64,000 nt of DNA from Lacisediminihabitans profunda (GCF_008040105.1 NZ_VRMG01000007.1:1-64000), one strand, 5' to 3'. Positions 46,068 to 56,646 are shown, counted from the first letter of the stretch. The notes: generated by a model not told the origin, from the letters alone. Numbers and translations are program-made.

Positions 46068-47086
46068 AACATCTTGTGCACGCTGCGGCTGCGGCCGGAC
46101 TGGCGGAAGCCGACGCCCTCGTACAGGGTGAGGGCGCCGGTGAGGCTGTCCGAGTCGACGTCGAGCACCGCGCTGTCGAGTCCCTCGGCCTTGATCGCCC
46201 GCAGGGCCTCCACGAGCATCGCCGGGGCGATGCCGCGATGACGCCACGCCCTGGTGACTCCCACGAGGTCGATGTATGCCGATGAGTAGCCCTGGCCCGG
46301 CCAGTCCTCCCGGTTCACCTCGGTGAGGAGGAACCCGGCGACCTCGCCGGTCGGGGCCGTCACCACGAAGGAGAGGTCCGGGCGGGACACGGAGCGGCGC
46401 GCGAACCGGTCCCACTGCTCCTCGGTCGTGGGCTGGCTGCCCCAGTGGTCCCGAAAGGCGTCATTGCGGGCCAGTCGGAGCTCCTCGTGTCTCGCCGGCA
46501 CGGGATTCGCGATGGAGAACCCCTCGGGCACCGGCACCTCGGGGATCGGCTCGTCGAATCGTCGGCGCAGCTCGAAGTAGTACCGCGCGGTGCGGTACCC
46601 CGCTCGGGCGAAGAGGTGGTTGGTCTGGATCGCCTCGTCGTCGATGAAGGCGAGGATCCAGCCGGGAAGTGGCTTGTCCGAGGTCGCGAGCTGCTGCAGG
46701 GCCCGCTGCTCCTGCCAGCGCAGCAGTTGGCGCCCGATCCCCTTACCCCGCCACGCCGGGTCGACCGCCCCGAACAGCACGGATCGCACGAGGGTCTCCT
46801 GGCCGGGCAGCAGGGCGACGCTACCGAAGGCGACGTAGGAGTTCGTGAGGTCGATTCCGACGATGGTGTCCCGGGCGGCGTCGATGTACGAGCTGTCCAG
46901 ACTGTCGAGCACCTCGTCGCGCTGGGTGAGGTAGCGCGGGTGGTCGACCCTGTCGGCGGCGTGCATCATCCCGGTGATCGCATCGACGTCGCCGAGCCGC
47001 GCCGCTCGCCACACGGTGCCGCGGAATTCGGGGATGTCGACCGTCGACGGTGCCACCACCCGCGAGGAGAGAGGAGACTCGTTCAC
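46064..47086 (-). CDS. Tandem GNAT N-acetyltransferase
   Basis: 340 aa with two GNAT domains. The first has VDPAWRGKGIGRQLLRWQEQ (acetyl-CoA loop), the second VGVTRAWRHRGIAPAMLVEA followed by LTLYEGVGFRQSG. This resembles mycothiol synthase-like double GNATs but lacks specific evidence for MshD. GTG 47086 or TTG 47092 are possible starts. The stop shares CTAG with the acyltransferase. It lies just beyond the rplQ terminator and so is separately expressed. Confidence 0.85.
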   Translation of the reverse strand: MNESPLSSRVVAPSTVDIPEFRGTVWRAARLGDVDAITGMMHAADRVDHPRYLTQRDEVLDSLDSSYIDAARDTIVGIDLTNSYVAFGSVALLPGQETLVRSVLFGAVDPAWRGKGIGRQLLRWQEQRALQQLATSDKPLPGWILAFIDDEAIQTNHLFARAGYRTARYYFELRRRFDEPIPEVPVPEGFSIANPVPARHEELRLARNDAFRDHWGSQPTTEEQWDRFARRSVSRPDLSFVVTAPTGEVAGFLLTEVNREDWPGQGYSSAYIDLVGVTRAWRHRGIAPAMLVEALRAIKAEGLDSAVLDVDSDSLTGALTLYEGVGFRQSGRSRSVHKMF

Positions 47087-47100
47087 GAACAAAACAGTAA

Positions 47101-47125
47101 TGGCCCCGCTCGATGAGCGGGGCCA
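47101..47125 (-). terminator. Terminator of the ribosomal super-operon (after rplQ)
   Basis: A 9-bp stem (47102-47110 with 47116-47124), loop CGATG, begins 21 nt after the rplQ stop. GC-rich and perfectly paired; a weak T-rich stretch (TTACTGTTTTG) follows on the minus strand. Confidence 0.8.
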
Positions 47126-47145
47126 AAATCTGGTATTCGAAGAAG

Positions 47146-47697
47146 TTACTTCGCGTCGCCGACCGGTGCTGCCTCGGCGTCGACCTCGGCGGTCTCGACC
47201 TCGACTGCCTCGGCCTGCTCGGCAGACTCGACGGGAGCCTCCTCCGCGGCAGGCTCGGTCTCCTCGACGGCGACCTCGGCCGGCGCGGAAGCCGCGGCGG
47301 CGGCCGCGGTCTTCTTGGCCGACTTCGGCTTGGGCGACACGGGCTCGAGAACGAGCTCGATCTGCACCATCGACGCGTTGTCTCCCTTGCGGAAGCCCAG
47401 CTTCGTGATGCGGGTGTAGCCGCCCTCGCGCAGTTCGACGAGCGGCGCGATCTCGGTGAAGAGCTCGTGGACCACGGTCTTGTCGCCGATGACAGCTAGC
47501 ACGCGACGACGCGCGTGCAGGTCACCGCGCTTCGCGAACGTGATCAGACGCTCGACGAGGGGGCGCATGCGCTTGGCCTTCGTCTCGGTCGTCTTGATGC
47601 TCTTGTGGGTGAACAGGGCAGCCGCGAGGTTCGCAAGCATGAGGCGCTCGTGCGCCGGTCCACCGCCGAGGCGTGGTCCCTTAGTTGGTGCAGCCAT
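47146..47697 (-). CDS. rplQ: 50S ribosomal protein L17 with acidic tail
   Basis: 183 aa. The core ([52 protein letters not shown]) ends at about residue 120. The remaining 60 or so residues are an Ala/Glu/Val-rich tail absent from E. coli L17. Last gene of the alpha operon; it follows rpoA by 53 nt. Confidence 0.96.
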   Translation of the reverse strand: MAAPTKGPRLGGGPAHERLMLANLAAALFTHKSIKTTETKAKRMRPLVERLITFAKRGDLHARRRVLAVIGDKTVVHELFTEIAPLVELREGGYTRITKLGFRKGDNASMVQIELVLEPVSPKPKSAKKTAAAAAASAPAEVAVEETEPAAEEAPVESAEQAEAVEVETAEVDAEAAPVGDAK

Positions 47698-47750
47698 TTC
47701 TTAATCTCCAGATGTGAAAGAAGTCGTGAGGTTGTCGAGAACGACGCGCC

Positions 47751-48746
47751 CTAGTTGGTTTCTTCGACGTCGTCGTAGCCGCTGTAGAAGTGCGCCCCGT
47801 CGAAGCCGGGAACGGTGTCCTTGAGCGACAGGCCAAGCTCGACGAGCTTGTCCTTGACCTCATCCACCGACTTCTGTCCGAAGTTGCGGATGTTCATGAG
47901 CTGGGTCTCCGAGAGAGCGACCAGCTCGCTGACGGTGTTGATGCCCTCGCGCTTGAGGCAGTTGTAGCTGCGCACAGACAGGTCGAGGTCTTCGATCGGC
48001 ATGCTCAGCTCGGACGAGAGAACGGCGTCGACGGGTGCCGGGCCGATCTCGATGCCCTCTGCCGCCGTGTTCAGTTCGCGCGCCAGACCGAAGAGCTCGG
48101 TCAGCGTGCGACCGGCCGAAGCGATCGCGTCACGCGGGGTGATCGCGTTCTTCGTCTCGACATCCACGACCAGGCGGTCGAAGTCGGTGCGCTCCCCCGC
48201 GCGAGTCGCCTCGACGCGGTAGGTGACCTTGAGCACGGGCGAGTAGATCGAGTCGACCGGGATCTGGCCGGCTTCGCTGAACTCGCTGCGGTTCTGGGTG
48301 GCCGACACGTAGCCGCGGCCACGCTCGATGGTGAGCTCGAGTTCGAACTTCGCCTTGTCGTTGAGGGTGGCGATGAGCAGTTCCGGGTTGTGGATCTCGA
48401 CACCGGCCGGAGCCGAGATGTCGGCCGCCGTGACCTGGCCGGCCCCCTGCTTGCGCAGGTACGCCGTGATCGGCTCGTCGTGCTCGCTCGAGACGACGAG
48501 TCCCTTGATGTTCAGGATGATCTCGGTGACGTCTTCCTTCACACCGGGAACGGTGCTGAACTCGTGCAGCACGCCGTCGATGCGGATGCTCGTGACTGCA
48601 GCGCCGGGAATCGAGGACAACAGGGTGCGACGAAGGGAGTTACCGAGGGTGTAACCGAAACCGGGTTCGAGCGGCTCGATGACGAACCGCGAACGGAACT
48701 CGGAGATGTTCTCTTCGGTAAGAGTTGGACGCTGTGCAATAAGCAC
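47751..48746 (-). CDS. rpoA: DNA-directed RNA polymerase alpha subunit
   Basis: 331 aa, complete. The N-terminal dimerisation domain has [20 protein letters not shown] and [22 protein letters not shown] (in pieces). The linker and CTD include [19 protein letters not shown] and [19 protein letters not shown] 160-nt gap separates it from rpsK, longer than other gaps here, with no gene seen. Confidence 0.98.
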   Translation of the reverse strand: MLIAQRPTLTEENISEFRSRFVIEPLEPGFGYTLGNSLRRTLLSSIPGAAVTSIRIDGVLHEFSTVPGVKEDVTEIILNIKGLVVSSEHDEPITAYLRKQGAGQVTAADISAPAGVEIHNPELLIATLNDKAKFELELTIERGRGYVSATQNRSEFSEAGQIPVDSIYSPVLKVTYRVEATRAGERTDFDRLVVDVETKNAITPRDAIASAGRTLTELFGLARELNTAAEGIEIGPAPVDAVLSSELSMPIEDLDLSVRSYNCLKREGINTVSELVALSETQLMNIRNFGQKSVDEVKDKLVELGLSLKDTVPGFDGAHFYSGYDDVEETN

Positions 48747-48906
48747 TGTTGATTCCTTTCGGCGAAGTGTCCGCTATTTGACACTTGTGCGTTCGGCTGG
48801 GTGGCTGGCCCGCCGGTCTATTGAGTTGTGTTCGAAAGTGATGTACTGGCGTGCCAGCCCGGCAGCGCGACGCAGCACGCCGCGCCGCCGAGCAGCGAAA
48901 AGATGG

Positions 48907-49305
48907 TTAGACGCGACGACGCTTCGGCGGGCGGCATCCGTTGTGCGCCTGCGGGGTGACGTCGTTGATCGATCCGACCTCGAGGCCGGCGGCCTGAAGC
49001 GAACGGATGGCGGTCTCGCGACCCGATCCGGGTCCCTTGACGAAGACGTCGACCTTCTTCATGCCGTGCTCCTGCGCCTGGCGAGCCGCGGACTCCGCAG
49101 CAAGCTGTGCGGCGAACGGGGTCGACTTGCGCGAGCCCTTGAAGCCGACTCCGCCGGACGAAGCCCAGCTGATAACAGCGCCGGTCGGGTCCGTGATGGA
49201 CACGATGGTGTTGTTGAAGGTGCTCTTGATGTGGGCCTGGCCCACGGCGATGTTCTTCTTCTCTTTACGACGCGGCTTGCGAACTGCCGCCTTTGGTGCT
49301 GCCAT
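48907..49305 (-). CDS. rpsK: 30S ribosomal protein S11
   Basis: 132 aa. [38 protein letters not shown] and the C-terminal [11 protein letters not shown] are diagnostic. rpsD, which follows rpsK in many bacteria and in mycobacteria, is not here; rpoA follows directly, as in Streptomyces. Confidence 0.97.
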   Translation of the reverse strand: MAAPKAAVRKPRRKEKKNIAVGQAHIKSTFNNTIVSITDPTGAVISWASSGGVGFKGSRKSTPFAAQLAAESAARQAQEHGMKKVDVFVKGPGSGRETAIRSLQAAGLEVGSINDVTPQAHNGCRPPKRRRV

Positions 49306-49377
49306 GAATTTCTCCTGAGATCTAAAGCTCGAGTGACATTTCCGTCGGTGCCGCTAGTGCGGCCGCAACGCGAAGGG

Positions 49378-49758
49378 TTACTTGCGGCCGGCCTTCTTCT
49401 TGCCTGCAACGGTGCGCTTCGGGCCCTTGCGGGTGCGAGCGTTGGTCTTGGTGCGCTGTCCGTGGACAGGCAGGCCGCGACGGTGACGGATGCCCTGGTA
49501 GCTTCCGATCTCCACCTTGCGTCGGATGTCGGCTGCGACCTCGCGACGGAGGTCACCCTCCACCTTGAAATTGCCTTCGATGTAGTCCCGGAGCGCGATG
49601 AGCTGGTCATCGGTCAGATCCTTGACGCGGATCTCTCCGCTGATCTCGGTGTCGGCGAGGGTCTTGAGTGCCCTCGTGCGGCCGACGCCGTAGATGTATG
49701 TGAGTGCGACTTCCACGCGCTTATCGCGCGGAATGTCTACGCCTGCTAGACGAGCCAT
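49378..49758 (-). CDS. rpsM: 30S ribosomal protein S13
   Basis: 126 aa. It starts [20 protein letters not shown] and has [10 protein letters not shown] and [20 protein letters not shown]. Separated from rpmJ by 224 nt containing two hairpins. Confidence 0.97.
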   Translation of the reverse strand: MARLAGVDIPRDKRVEVALTYIYGVGRTRALKTLADTEISGEIRVKDLTDDQLIALRDYIEGNFKVEGDLRREVAADIRRKVEIGSYQGIRHRRGLPVHGQRTKTNARTRKGPKRTVAGKKKAGRK

Positions 49759-49924
49759 TGTGGCTTCTCCTGGTGGTGAGTGGAGGTCTGTGGCAGCACC
49801 TGTTCAGCGGCCTCCAGCCGCTGGTGTCCCCCGCCCTGCGAATGCAGCCGGCCGGTTCTGGTGTTGCTATGTGTTGTACGTATTCAGTTGTGTGGACCGT
49901 GTCGGTCGCGTGGACCAACGGACC

Positions 49925-49945
49925 GGGCGACCGAGACGGTCGCCC
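49925..49945 (-). other. Hairpin 1 between rpmJ and rpsM
   Basis: GGGCGACCG-AGA-CGGTCGCCC, a perfect 9-bp stem with a 3-nt loop, no T run. With hairpin 2 it could reduce read-through from rpmJ into rpsM or protect mRNA ends. Confidence 0.6.
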
Positions 49946-49950
49946 GCGTC

Positions 49951-49990
49951 AGGGCTGCGAAGGCCAGAAATGGCCTTCGCTCTCAGCCCT
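49951..49990 (-). other. Hairpin 2, overlapping the rpmJ stop
   Basis: The inner stem GAAGGCCA-GAAA-TGGCCTTC (49959-49978) has a GNRA-like loop on one strand. Outer arms AGGGCTG (49951-49957) and CAGCCCT (49984-49990) extend the structure into the last codons of rpmJ. Confidence 0.65.
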
Positions 49991-50099
49991 GGCGCTGCTT
50001 GTGACGCGGGTTGTTCTTGCAGATCACCATGACATTGCCGTTGCGTCGGATGACGCGGCAGTGCTCACAGATGGGCTTGACGCTGGGCTTGACCTTCAT
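49983..50099 (-). CDS. rpmJ: 50S ribosomal protein L36
   Basis: A 38-aa protein, [20 protein letters not shown] then [18 protein letters not shown]. It has the four-ligand zinc knuckle C11-x2-C14, C27 and H33 of the zinc-binding form. AAGGA lies 6 nt before the ATG. It lies between infA and rpsM as usual. Confidence 0.97.
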   Translation of the reverse strand: MKVKPSVKPICEHCRVIRRNGNVMVICKNNPRHKQRQG

Positions 50100-50196
50100 A
50101 GTTTTTCCTTGCTCTCGCTGTCTTCGTACCCTCGAGGCGGTCTCGCGAACGCGACGGGAGGGCCGTTACTTTCCAGCAGCTGCTCCGTGGTGGGGC

Positions 50197-50418
50197 CTAT
50201 TTGTAGCGATAGACGATCCGGCCACGGGTCAGGTCGTATGGGCTCAACTCAACAATCACGCGGTCCTCGGGGAGGATGCGGATGTAGTGCTGACGCATCT
50301 TGCCCGAAATGTGGGCAAGAACACGGTGGCCGTTGGTCAGCTCAACGCGGAACATTGCGTTGGGCAGAGCTTCGACTACTGCGCCTTCGATCTCGATGAC
50401 ACCGTCTTTTTTGGCCAT
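50197..50418 (-). CDS. infA: Translation initiation factor IF-1
   Basis: 73 aa. [34 protein letters not shown] and the C-terminal [16 protein letters not shown] are diagnostic of this OB-fold factor. A longer open frame upstream is not real; the gene is preceded by its own promoter. First gene of infA-rpmJ-rpsM-rpsK-rpoA-rplQ. Confidence 0.98.
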   Translation of the reverse strand: MAKKDGVIEIEGAVVEALPNAMFRVELTNGHRVLAHISGKMRQHYIRILPEDRVIVELSPYDLTRGRIVYRYK

Positions 50419-50785
50419 AGCCTCTTCGTCGCTAAAATATTGTTTGCTGGTCGTGCGGGTGGATTGGTGTCGTGCACTCGTCCCGCATCGCGGAACACGG
50501 CCCGTTGCCGGACATGCCAGAAGGCACGCTTTAACGGGCAGCACACACCAAGGATCAATCTTATGCCAATCCCGGGTGTTTTGCCAATCCGTGCCTATAA
50601 TTCGCTTCCGCTGGCCGCGAACCGGCCCGCGGCATCCGCCCGGCCCTCGTGCGCACGTCTGCCCCTCGTTCGGACGACGGCCCCGCACCCGGGTCACTGC
50701 TCCCCCTTGTAGCGAAGGTGCCCCCTCGACCAGGCCCAATCGCGACAAAGGGTAACAATCGCGCGGTCGCGCGGCGCGGGCTGGG
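50419..50785. other. 367-nt leader between map and infA
   Basis: No gene was found. It carries a good minus-strand promoter (listed) about 140 nt upstream of infA, leaving a long 5' leader. No clear terminator for the spc operon was found after map, so read-through is possible. Confidence 0.7.
50558..50587 (-). promoter_or_regulatory. infA promoter
   Basis: Minus-strand -35 TTGGCA (50582-50587), 18-nt spacer, -10 TAAGAT (50558-50563). This would give a leader of about 130 nt. Confidence 0.6.
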
Positions 50786-51616
50786 CTACGGGATCGGAAC
50801 GGGAACGACGCCGAGCGGGCGCAGGGCGGCGGCCCCGCCATCCTCCGCCGTGAGTACCCAGATACCGCCGGCGTGCACCGCCACGGAGTGCTCCCAGTGC
50901 GCTGCCGCGCTGCCGTCGCTCGTGGCCACGGTCCACTCGTCGCCCCGCGTGACGGTGTCGATGCCGCCGAGGGTCACCATCGGTTCGATCGCCACCACGA
51001 GCCCCGGCTTCACCTGGGGTCCTCGGTCGCGCACCCGGTAGTTGAAAACCGGGGGCTCCTCGTGCATGGACCGGCCGATGCCGTGGCCGACGTAGTCCTC
51101 GAGAATGCCGTACTCCCCCTGCGAGGCGATGTAGTCCTCGATCGCCGCACCGACCTCGTTGAGATGGCGAGCGGAGGCGAGGGCCGCGATCCCGTGCCAC
51201 AGCGACTGCTCGGTCACCCTAGCCAGCGTCTCGCGCTCGCGAACGATGTCGGGCCTCGACGGATCCGGGATCACGACGGTCAGTGCCGCGTCGCCGTTCC
51301 AGCCGCCGAGTTCAGCGCCGCTGTCGATGGAGACGACGTCGCCGGCCTCGAGCAGCCGCGCCCCGGGGATTCCGTGGACGACCTCGTCGTTCACCGAGGA
51401 GCAGATCGTGTGGTGGTAGCCGGGCTCCTTCATGAAGTTGGGCACGCCACCGAGCGAACGGATGGCCTCCTCGGCCAGCCGGTCCAGTTCGAGCGTCGTG
51501 ATCCCGGGCCGGATCGCCGACCGCACCGCGGCGAGGGAGGCAGCCGTCGCCAGGCCCGGCGCCACCATCAGCCGGAGCTCTGCGGGCGTCTTGTAGATGC
51601 TCTTGCGAAAAGCCAC
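50786..51616 (-). CDS. map: Type I methionine aminopeptidase
   Basis: Removes N-terminal Met from new proteins. 276 aa. It starts [20 protein letters not shown] after a GTG whose first base is shared with the last of the adk stop (TAGTG). Metal ligands are seen in [38 protein letters not shown] and HWEHSVAV, and the substrate His in [18 protein letters not shown]. Coupled to adk. Confidence 0.96.
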   Translation of the reverse strand: MAFRKSIYKTPAELRLMVAPGLATAASLAAVRSAIRPGITTLELDRLAEEAIRSLGGVPNFMKEPGYHHTICSSVNDEVVHGIPGARLLEAGDVVSIDSGAELGGWNGDAALTVVIPDPSRPDIVRERETLARVTEQSLWHGIAALASARHLNEVGAAIEDYIASQGEYGILEDYVGHGIGRSMHEEPPVFNYRVRDRGPQVKPGLVVAIEPMVTLGGIDTVTRGDEWTVATSDGSAAAHWEHSVAVHAGGIWVLTAEDGGAAALRPLGVVPVPIP

Positions 51617-52203
51617 TAAGCGACTGGTGCGATCTGTCGGGCGGCGAGAGCCTCGGAAATGCGGGTGCTCACGTCGTCGATCTCGCCGAGGCCGTCGACC
51701 TCGATGAGCAGGCCCTTTTCGCGGTAGACGTCGATGAGCGGCGTGGTCTCGCGCGCGTATACTTCCTGGCGGTGACGGATCGCCGCCTCGGAGTCGTCCA
51801 CGCGGCCCTGGTCGATCGCGCGCTTGCGCAGTCGGGAGACCACTTCCTCCTGGTCCGCGACCAGACGGATCACGGCATCCAGGGCCTGACCCTTGGAGGC
51901 GAGCAGATCGTCGAGGTAGGAAACCTGGTCGAGGGTGCGCGGGTAGCCGTCGAGCAGGAAGCCGTCGCGGGCGTCCTCCTCGTCGAGCCGGCTCGTGACG
52001 AGCGCGTTCGTGAGCGAGTCCGGAACGTAGTCCCCGGCATCCACGATCGCCTTGACCTCGATGCCGAGCGGCGTCTTGTCGGCGATGTTGTGCCGGAAGA
52101 TGTCGCCGGTGGCGATGGCCGGGATGCCATAGGCCGCTGCGAGACGAGCCGCCTGGGTACCTTTGCCGGCCCCGGGAGGCCCGACGATCAGGAGGCGGGT
52201 CAC
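51616..52203 (-). CDS. adk: Adenylate kinase (short form)
   Basis: AMP + ATP to 2 ADP. 195 aa. P-loop [40 protein letters not shown]. The LID is a short loop ([15 protein letters not shown]) without the four-Cys zinc site, the compact form known from mycobacteria. GTG start overlaps the secY stop by 4 nt. Confidence 0.96.
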   Translation of the reverse strand: MTRLLIVGPPGAGKGTQAARLAAAYGIPAIATGDIFRHNIADKTPLGIEVKAIVDAGDYVPDSLTNALVTSRLDEEDARDGFLLDGYPRTLDQVSYLDDLLASKGQALDAVIRLVADQEEVVSRLRKRAIDQGRVDDSEAAIRHRQEVYARETTPLIDVYREKGLLIEVDGLGEIDDVSTRISEALAARQIAPVA

Positions 52204-53525
52204 CGGAGCAAACCCTCGTAGTGCCGCTGCTGCAGTTGGGAGTCAATCTGCTTCACGGTCTCGAGTCCGACACCCACGATGATCAGGATGCTCGCCCCAC
52301 CGAACGGGAAGTTCTGGTTGGCACCGAACAGCCCGAGCGCGATGAGCGGAACGAGGGCGATGAGGCCCAGGTACAGCGATCCGGGGAGCGTCACGCGGGT
52401 GAGCACATAGTCGAGGTACTCGGCGGTCGGTCGCCCGGCGCGGATGCCCGGAATGAAGCCACCGTACTTCTTCATGTTGTCGGCGACCTCCTCCGGGTTG
52501 AAGGTGATCGCGACGTAGAAGTAGGTGAACCCGACGATGAGCAGGAAGTACAGCGCCATGTACAGCGGGTTGTCGCCCGTGCGCAGGTTGTCGGTGATCC
52601 AGGTGACCCAGGCGGCCGGGGCCTTGCCGGGTGCCGGCTGATTGAACTGCGCGATCAGGGCCGGCAGGTAGAGCAGCGAGGACGCGAAGATCACCGGGAC
52701 GACGCCGGCCATGTTGACCTTGATCGGGATGTAGGTGTTGTTGCCACCGTAGGTCCGCCGCCCGACCATCCGTTTGGCGTATTGCACGGGGATGCGCCGC
52801 TGCGACTGCTCGACGTACACCACGAGGCCCATGATCACGACGCCCATCAGGATCACGAACAGGAAGGTCTCGAAGCCCTTCGACTGGTTGATCGCCCAGA
52901 GGGACCCGGGGAAGCGTGCGGCGATCGAGGTGAAGATGAGGATCGACATTCCGTTGCCGATGCCGCGCTCGGTGATGAGCTCGCCCATCCACATGATGAG
53001 GCCGGTGCCGGCGGTCATGGTGATCACCATGAGCAGGATCGCGTACCACGCGGAGTTGGTGATGAGCGCTGAACAGGCGGAGGTACCGGTGGAACTCGGG
53101 AAGAGGGCACCGCTGCGGGCCACGGTGATGAGCGTGGTCGACTGCAGAACGCCGAGCGCGATGGTGAGGTAGCGCGTGTACTGGGTCAGGCGGGCCTGGC
53201 CGGACTGGCCCTCCTTGTAGAGGGTGTCGAAGTGCGGGATGACCACGCGCAGAAGCTGCACGATGATCGACGCCGTGATGTACGGCATGATTCCGAGCGC
53301 GAAGATCGACAGCTGGAGCAGGGCCCCACCGCTGAAGAGGTTGACGAGCTCGTAGAGCCCGGACGTGCCGGAGTTTGCTGCGAGACACGCCTGCACGTTG
53401 CCGAAGTTGACGAACGGCGCCGGGATGAAGGATCCAAGCCGGAACAGGGCAATCAGCGCGAGCGTAAAGCCGATCTTCTTGCGAAGGTCGGGGGTGCGGA
53501 AAATCCGCGCTACGGCTCTGAACAC
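52200..53525 (-). CDS. secY: Protein translocase channel subunit SecY
   Basis: A 441-aa, ten-helix channel. [20 protein letters not shown], the plug region and [20 protein letters not shown], then [20 protein letters not shown] and [19 protein letters not shown] (cytoplasmic loop). GTG 53525 is set by AGGAGG 4 nt upstream; a longer frame starting at 53576 is rejected. A hairpin lies between it and rplO. Confidence 0.97.
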   Translation of the reverse strand: MFRAVARIFRTPDLRKKIGFTLALIALFRLGSFIPAPFVNFGNVQACLAANSGTSGLYELVNLFSGGALLQLSIFALGIMPYITASIIVQLLRVVIPHFDTLYKEGQSGQARLTQYTRYLTIALGVLQSTTLITVARSGALFPSSTGTSACSALITNSAWYAILLMVITMTAGTGLIMWMGELITERGIGNGMSILIFTSIAARFPGSLWAINQSKGFETFLFVILMGVVIMGLVVYVEQSQRRIPVQYAKRMVGRRTYGGNNTYIPIKVNMAGVVPVIFASSLLYLPALIAQFNQPAPGKAPAAWVTWITDNLRTGDNPLYMALYFLLIVGFTYFYVAITFNPEEVADNMKKYGGFIPGIRAGRPTAEYLDYVLTRVTLPGSLYLGLIALVPLIALGLFGANQNFPFGGASILIIVGVGLETVKQIDSQLQQRHYEGLLR

Positions 53526-53555
53526 GAGGCCTCCTGGTTGAACTCTTCGGGCAAG

Positions 53556-53579
53556 CAGGTGGCCCTTTCGGGCCACCTG
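53556..53579 (-). other. Hairpin between rplO and secY
   Basis: CAGGTGGCCC, loop TTTC, GGGCCACCTG: perfect 10-bp stem in the 103-nt gap. No T run. It may attenuate or set the rplO/secY mRNA ratio. Confidence 0.6.
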
Positions 53580-53628
53580 GGCGACTACTCTACGAAAGTC
53601 AACCGAGCGAACGATCCGCCCGGGGACT

Positions 53629-54375
53629 TCAGTTTACGGAACCGCCCGCTGCGACAATCTTCTGCTCGGCAGAGCCGGAGACCTTGTCGACTGCAACGTT
53701 CAGCTTAACCGCAATGTCACCTGCGCCAAGAACCTTGACCTTTTCGTTCTTGCGAACGGCACCCTTGGCGACGAGGTCGCCAATCGTGACGTCTCCGCCG
53801 GCCGGGTACAGCTCGGCGAGCTTCTCCAGGTTGACGACCTGGTATTCGACCCGGAACGGGTTCGTGAAGCCGCGAAGCTTCGGGGTACGCATGATGCTGT
53901 TCAGGTTTCCACCCTCGAGCCCGACGCGAACCTGGTAGCGGGCCTTCGTGCCCTTGGTGCCACGACCGGCCGTCTTGCCCTTGGAGCCCTCACCGCGACC
54001 GACACGGGTGCGGTCCTTCTTGGCACCCGGAGCCGGACGGAGGTGGTGGATCTTCAGCACCTGCGGGCGCGCCTCGACGACGGGCTTGGCCGCCTTCTTG
54101 GCGGCCGGAGCCGACTTGGCCGACGACGCAACGGTCGCGTCGTCGCTCTTCGCAGCGGCAGCCTTGGAGGCTGCGGCCTTCGGAGCTGCGGCCTTCGGAG
54201 CATCCGCCTTGGCGGTCTTCTCGGCGGTTGCCTTCTCTGCGGCGGGCTTGGACGCTGCCTTGGCCGGGGCCTTCGCTGCGGTCTTCGGCGCGTCCGACTT
54301 TGCGGCAGCGGCCTTCGGGGCGGCGGCCTTGGCGGCCGTTGCCTTCTCGGTTGCTGGCTTCTTCTCGTCAGCCAT
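53629..54375 (-). CDS. rplO: 50S ribosomal protein L15 with a long Ala/Lys N-terminal extension
   Basis: 248 aa, about 100 more than usual. Residues 1-103 are repeats of Ala, Lys, Pro and Glu ([20 protein letters not shown]). The normal L15 core starts at about 105: [35 protein letters not shown], then the C-terminal domain. The whole is in one frame, with the rpmD stop overlapping its ATG, so the extension is truly translated. It resembles histone H1-like tails and may bind rRNA or DNA. Confidence 0.95.
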   Translation of the reverse strand: MADEKKPATEKATAAKAAAPKAAAAKSDAPKTAAKAPAKAASKPAAEKATAEKTAKADAPKAAAPKAAASKAAAAKSDDATVASSAKSAPAAKKAAKPVVEARPQVLKIHHLRPAPGAKKDRTRVGRGEGSKGKTAGRGTKGTKARYQVRVGLEGGNLNSIMRTPKLRGFTNPFRVEYQVVNLEKLAELYPAGGDVTIGDLVAKGAVRKNEKVKVLGAGDIAVKLNVAVDKVSGSAEQKIVAAGGSVN

Positions 54376-54560
54376 TAGTCAATCTCCTCGACCTTGACCA
54401 GGTGAGCGACGGTACGAACGTAACCGCGGTTCTGCGAGTTGTCCTCGCGAACCACGACGTCGCCGATGCGGTGAAGCCCAAGGCTCCGCAGCGTGTCGCG
54501 CTGGTTCTGCTTCTCACTAATTTTGGACTTGATCTGGGTCACCTTCAGGCGAGCAGCCAT
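54375..54560 (-). CDS. rpmD: 50S ribosomal protein L30
   Basis: 61 aa. [20 protein letters not shown] and [15 protein letters not shown] are diagnostic. Single-base overlaps with rpsE and rplO. Confidence 0.97.
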   Translation of the reverse strand: MAARLKVTQIKSKISEKQNQRDTLRSLGLHRIGDVVVREDNSQNRGYVRTVAHLVKVEEID

Positions 54561-55258
54561 CAGACACCTGCCTTTGCGTCAGCCTGGGCACGCAGGAGGC
54601 GCGGCGGGGCGACATCCTCGAGCGAGAGGCCACGACGTGCGGCGACCGCACTCGGCTCCTCGAGCTGCTTGAGCGCAGCGACCGTTGCGTGCACGATGTT
54701 GATCGTGTTCGACGAGCCGAGCGACTTGCTCAGCACGTCGTGGATTCCGGCGCACTCGAGCACGGCGCGAACCGGGCCACCGGCGATAACACCGGTACCG
54801 GCGGATGCCGGACGCAGCAGGACAACGCCTGCGGCGGCCTCGCCCTGGACGGGGTGCGGGATGGTGACGCCGACGCGGGGAACGCGGAAGAAGTTCTTCT
54901 TCGCCTCCTCGACGCCCTTGGAGATCGCGGTGGGCACCTCGCGGGCCTTGCCGTAACCTACGCCGACCAGACCGTTGCCGTCGCCGACGACGACGAGAGC
55001 GGTGAAGCTGAAGCGACGACCACCCTTGACGACCTTCGACACGCGGTTGATCGTGACGACGCGCTCGAGGAACTGGCTCTTCTCAGAGTCACGGCTCCCG
55101 CGCTGCTGGTTGGGGTTGCGCTCGCGACCGCCACGACGAGCCTCGCGGGGCTCGTTGGCGGCAGGCTCGGTTGCGGCTGCAGTCTCGACGACCGCGACGG
55201 TCGGTTCGGCTTCAGTAGCCACGACGGCCTCCTTGCTTGTGTTTGTGGTGTCGCTCAC
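54560..55258 (-). CDS. rpsE: 30S ribosomal protein S5 with extended N-terminus
   Basis: 232 aa. An Ala/Glu/Thr then Arg/Asn-rich extension of about 60 residues comes before the core [38 protein letters not shown] and [20 protein letters not shown] are typical. GTG start overlaps the rplR stop by 4 nt. Confidence 0.96.
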   Translation of the reverse strand: MSDTTNTSKEAVVATEAEPTVAVVETAAATEPAANEPREARRGGRERNPNQQRGSRDSEKSQFLERVVTINRVSKVVKGGRRFSFTALVVVGDGNGLVGVGYGKAREVPTAISKGVEEAKKNFFRVPRVGVTIPHPVQGEAAAGVVLLRPASAGTGVIAGGPVRAVLECAGIHDVLSKSLGSSNTINIVHATVAALKQLEEPSAVAARRGLSLEDVAPPRLLRAQADAKAGV

Positions 55259-55626
55259 AGGTCCAGTCCACCCTCTCGAGCTCCCTCGGCGATGGCAGCG
55301 ACGCGTCCCGCGTACTTGCTGCCACCACGGTCGAATACAACGGCCGCGATGCCGGCCTTCTTCGCGCGCTCGGCGACGAGTTCGCCGACCTTGCGCGCCT
55401 TGGCCGTCTTGTCACCATCGAAGGTGCGAAGGTCGGCCTCGAGGGTCGACGCCGACGCCAGGGTGAAACCCTTGCTGTCGTCGACGACCTGCACGAAGAC
55501 GTGGCGGGCCGAACGCGTGACCACGAGACGCGGTCGAAGCTCGGTGCCGACGATCTTCTTGCGAAGACGTGCGTGCCTGCGGCCCTTTGCGGCCGACTTG
55601 CTCTTGCCTCTAGTTCCGAGAGCCAT
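55255..55626 (-). CDS. rplR: 50S ribosomal protein L18
   Basis: 123 aa. [20 protein letters not shown] and [20 protein letters not shown]; binds 5S rRNA. 2 nt after rplF. Confidence 0.97.
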   Translation of the reverse strand: MALGTRGKSKSAAKGRRHARLRKKIVGTELRPRLVVTRSARHVFVQVVDDSKGFTLASASTLEADLRTFDGDKTAKARKVGELVAERAKKAGIAAVVFDRGGSKYAGRVAAIAEGAREGGLDL

Positions 55627-55628
55627 GA

Positions 55629-56165
55629 TTATTTACCACTCTTTCCGGCCTTGCGGCGGACTACCTCGCCTGCGTAGCGAACGCCCTTGCCCTTGTAGGG
55701 CTCCGGCTTGCGCAACTTACGAATGTTGGCGGCGACCTCTCCGACGGCCTGCTTGTCGATGCCGTGCACCGTCAGCTTGGTGTTGCCTTCGACGGCAAAG
55801 GAGATGCCGGCCGGGGGGTCGACGGTGATCGAGTGCGAGTAGCCGAGTGCGAACTCGAGCGACTCGCCCTTGGCCTGCACGCGGAAACCAGTTCCGACGA
55901 TCTCGAGGGCCTTCGAGTACCCCGTCGTCACGCCGATGATCTGGTTGGCGATGAGGGTGCGGGTGAGGCCGTGCAGCGAACGCGACTCGCGCTCGTCGTC
56001 CGGACGAGTGACCAGAAGCTGGCCGTCCTCGATCGACACCTCGATAGGGTTCGCGACGGTGAGGTTGAGCTCGCCCTTCGGTCCCTTGACGGTGACGGCG
56101 GAGCCGTCCAGCGTTACATCGACCCCGGCGGGGATGTCGATGGGAAGACGTCCAATACGTGACAT
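55629..56165 (-). CDS. rplF: 50S ribosomal protein L6
   Basis: 178 aa. [20 protein letters not shown] fixes ATG 56165. [20 protein letters not shown] and the C-terminal [20 protein letters not shown] are diagnostic. Confidence 0.97.
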   Translation of the reverse strand: MSRIGRLPIDIPAGVDVTLDGSAVTVKGPKGELNLTVANPIEVSIEDGQLLVTRPDDERESRSLHGLTRTLIANQIIGVTTGYSKALEIVGTGFRVQAKGESLEFALGYSHSITVDPPAGISFAVEGNTKLTVHGIDKQAVGEVAANIRKLRKPEPYKGKGVRYAGEVVRRKAGKSGK

Positions 56166-56172
56166 GAGTTGG

Positions 56173-56571
56173 CTACCACACGTAGGCGAGGACTTCCCCA
56201 CCCACGCCCTTCTTCGACGCCTGGCGATCCGTGAGGAGGCCAGAGGAGGTTGACAGGATCGCGACGCCGAGTCCGCCGAGAACACGCGGGATCTCGGTCG
56301 ACTTTGCGTAGACGCGAAGTCCGGGCTTCGAAACGCGCTTGATTCCAGCGATGGAGCGCTCGCGGTTCGGGCCGTACTTGAGGTCGATGGTCAGGGTCTT
56401 GCCGACGCGGGCATCCTCAATCTTCCAGCCACCGATGTAACCCTCGGACTTGAGGATCTCGGCGATGTGGGACTTGAGCTTGCTGCTCGGCATTGACACG
56501 GTTTCGTGGTAGGCCGAGTTCGCGTTGCGCAGTCTGGTCAGCAGGTCTGCGACCGGATCTGTCATTGTCAT
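56173..56571 (-). CDS. rpsH: 30S ribosomal protein S8
   Basis: 132 aa. [20 protein letters not shown] and [20 protein letters not shown] with GGEVLAYVW at the end. rpsN (S14), usually just before it, is absent: only 75 nt separate it from rplE. Confidence 0.97.
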   Translation of the reverse strand: MTMTDPVADLLTRLRNANSAYHETVSMPSSKLKSHIAEILKSEGYIGGWKIEDARVGKTLTIDLKYGPNRERSIAGIKRVSKPGLRVYAKSTEIPRVLGGLGVAILSTSSGLLTDRQASKKGVGGEVLAYVW

Positions 56572-56646
56572 GATGGTGGTGCCTTCCTCACCCGGTTTCG
56601 ACAGCTTTTTCGGAAACTGCCGACCTGTGTGATCGGTGGAGCTGGA

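Noticed and set aside
44175-46415. 746-codon minus-strand frame opposite the acyltransferase
   Set aside because: Arg/Gly/Asp-rich shadow; the acyltransferase has clear domains.
50596-50601. Plus-strand TATAAT in the map-infA gap
   Set aside because: No -35 at the right distance and no plus-strand gene downstream.
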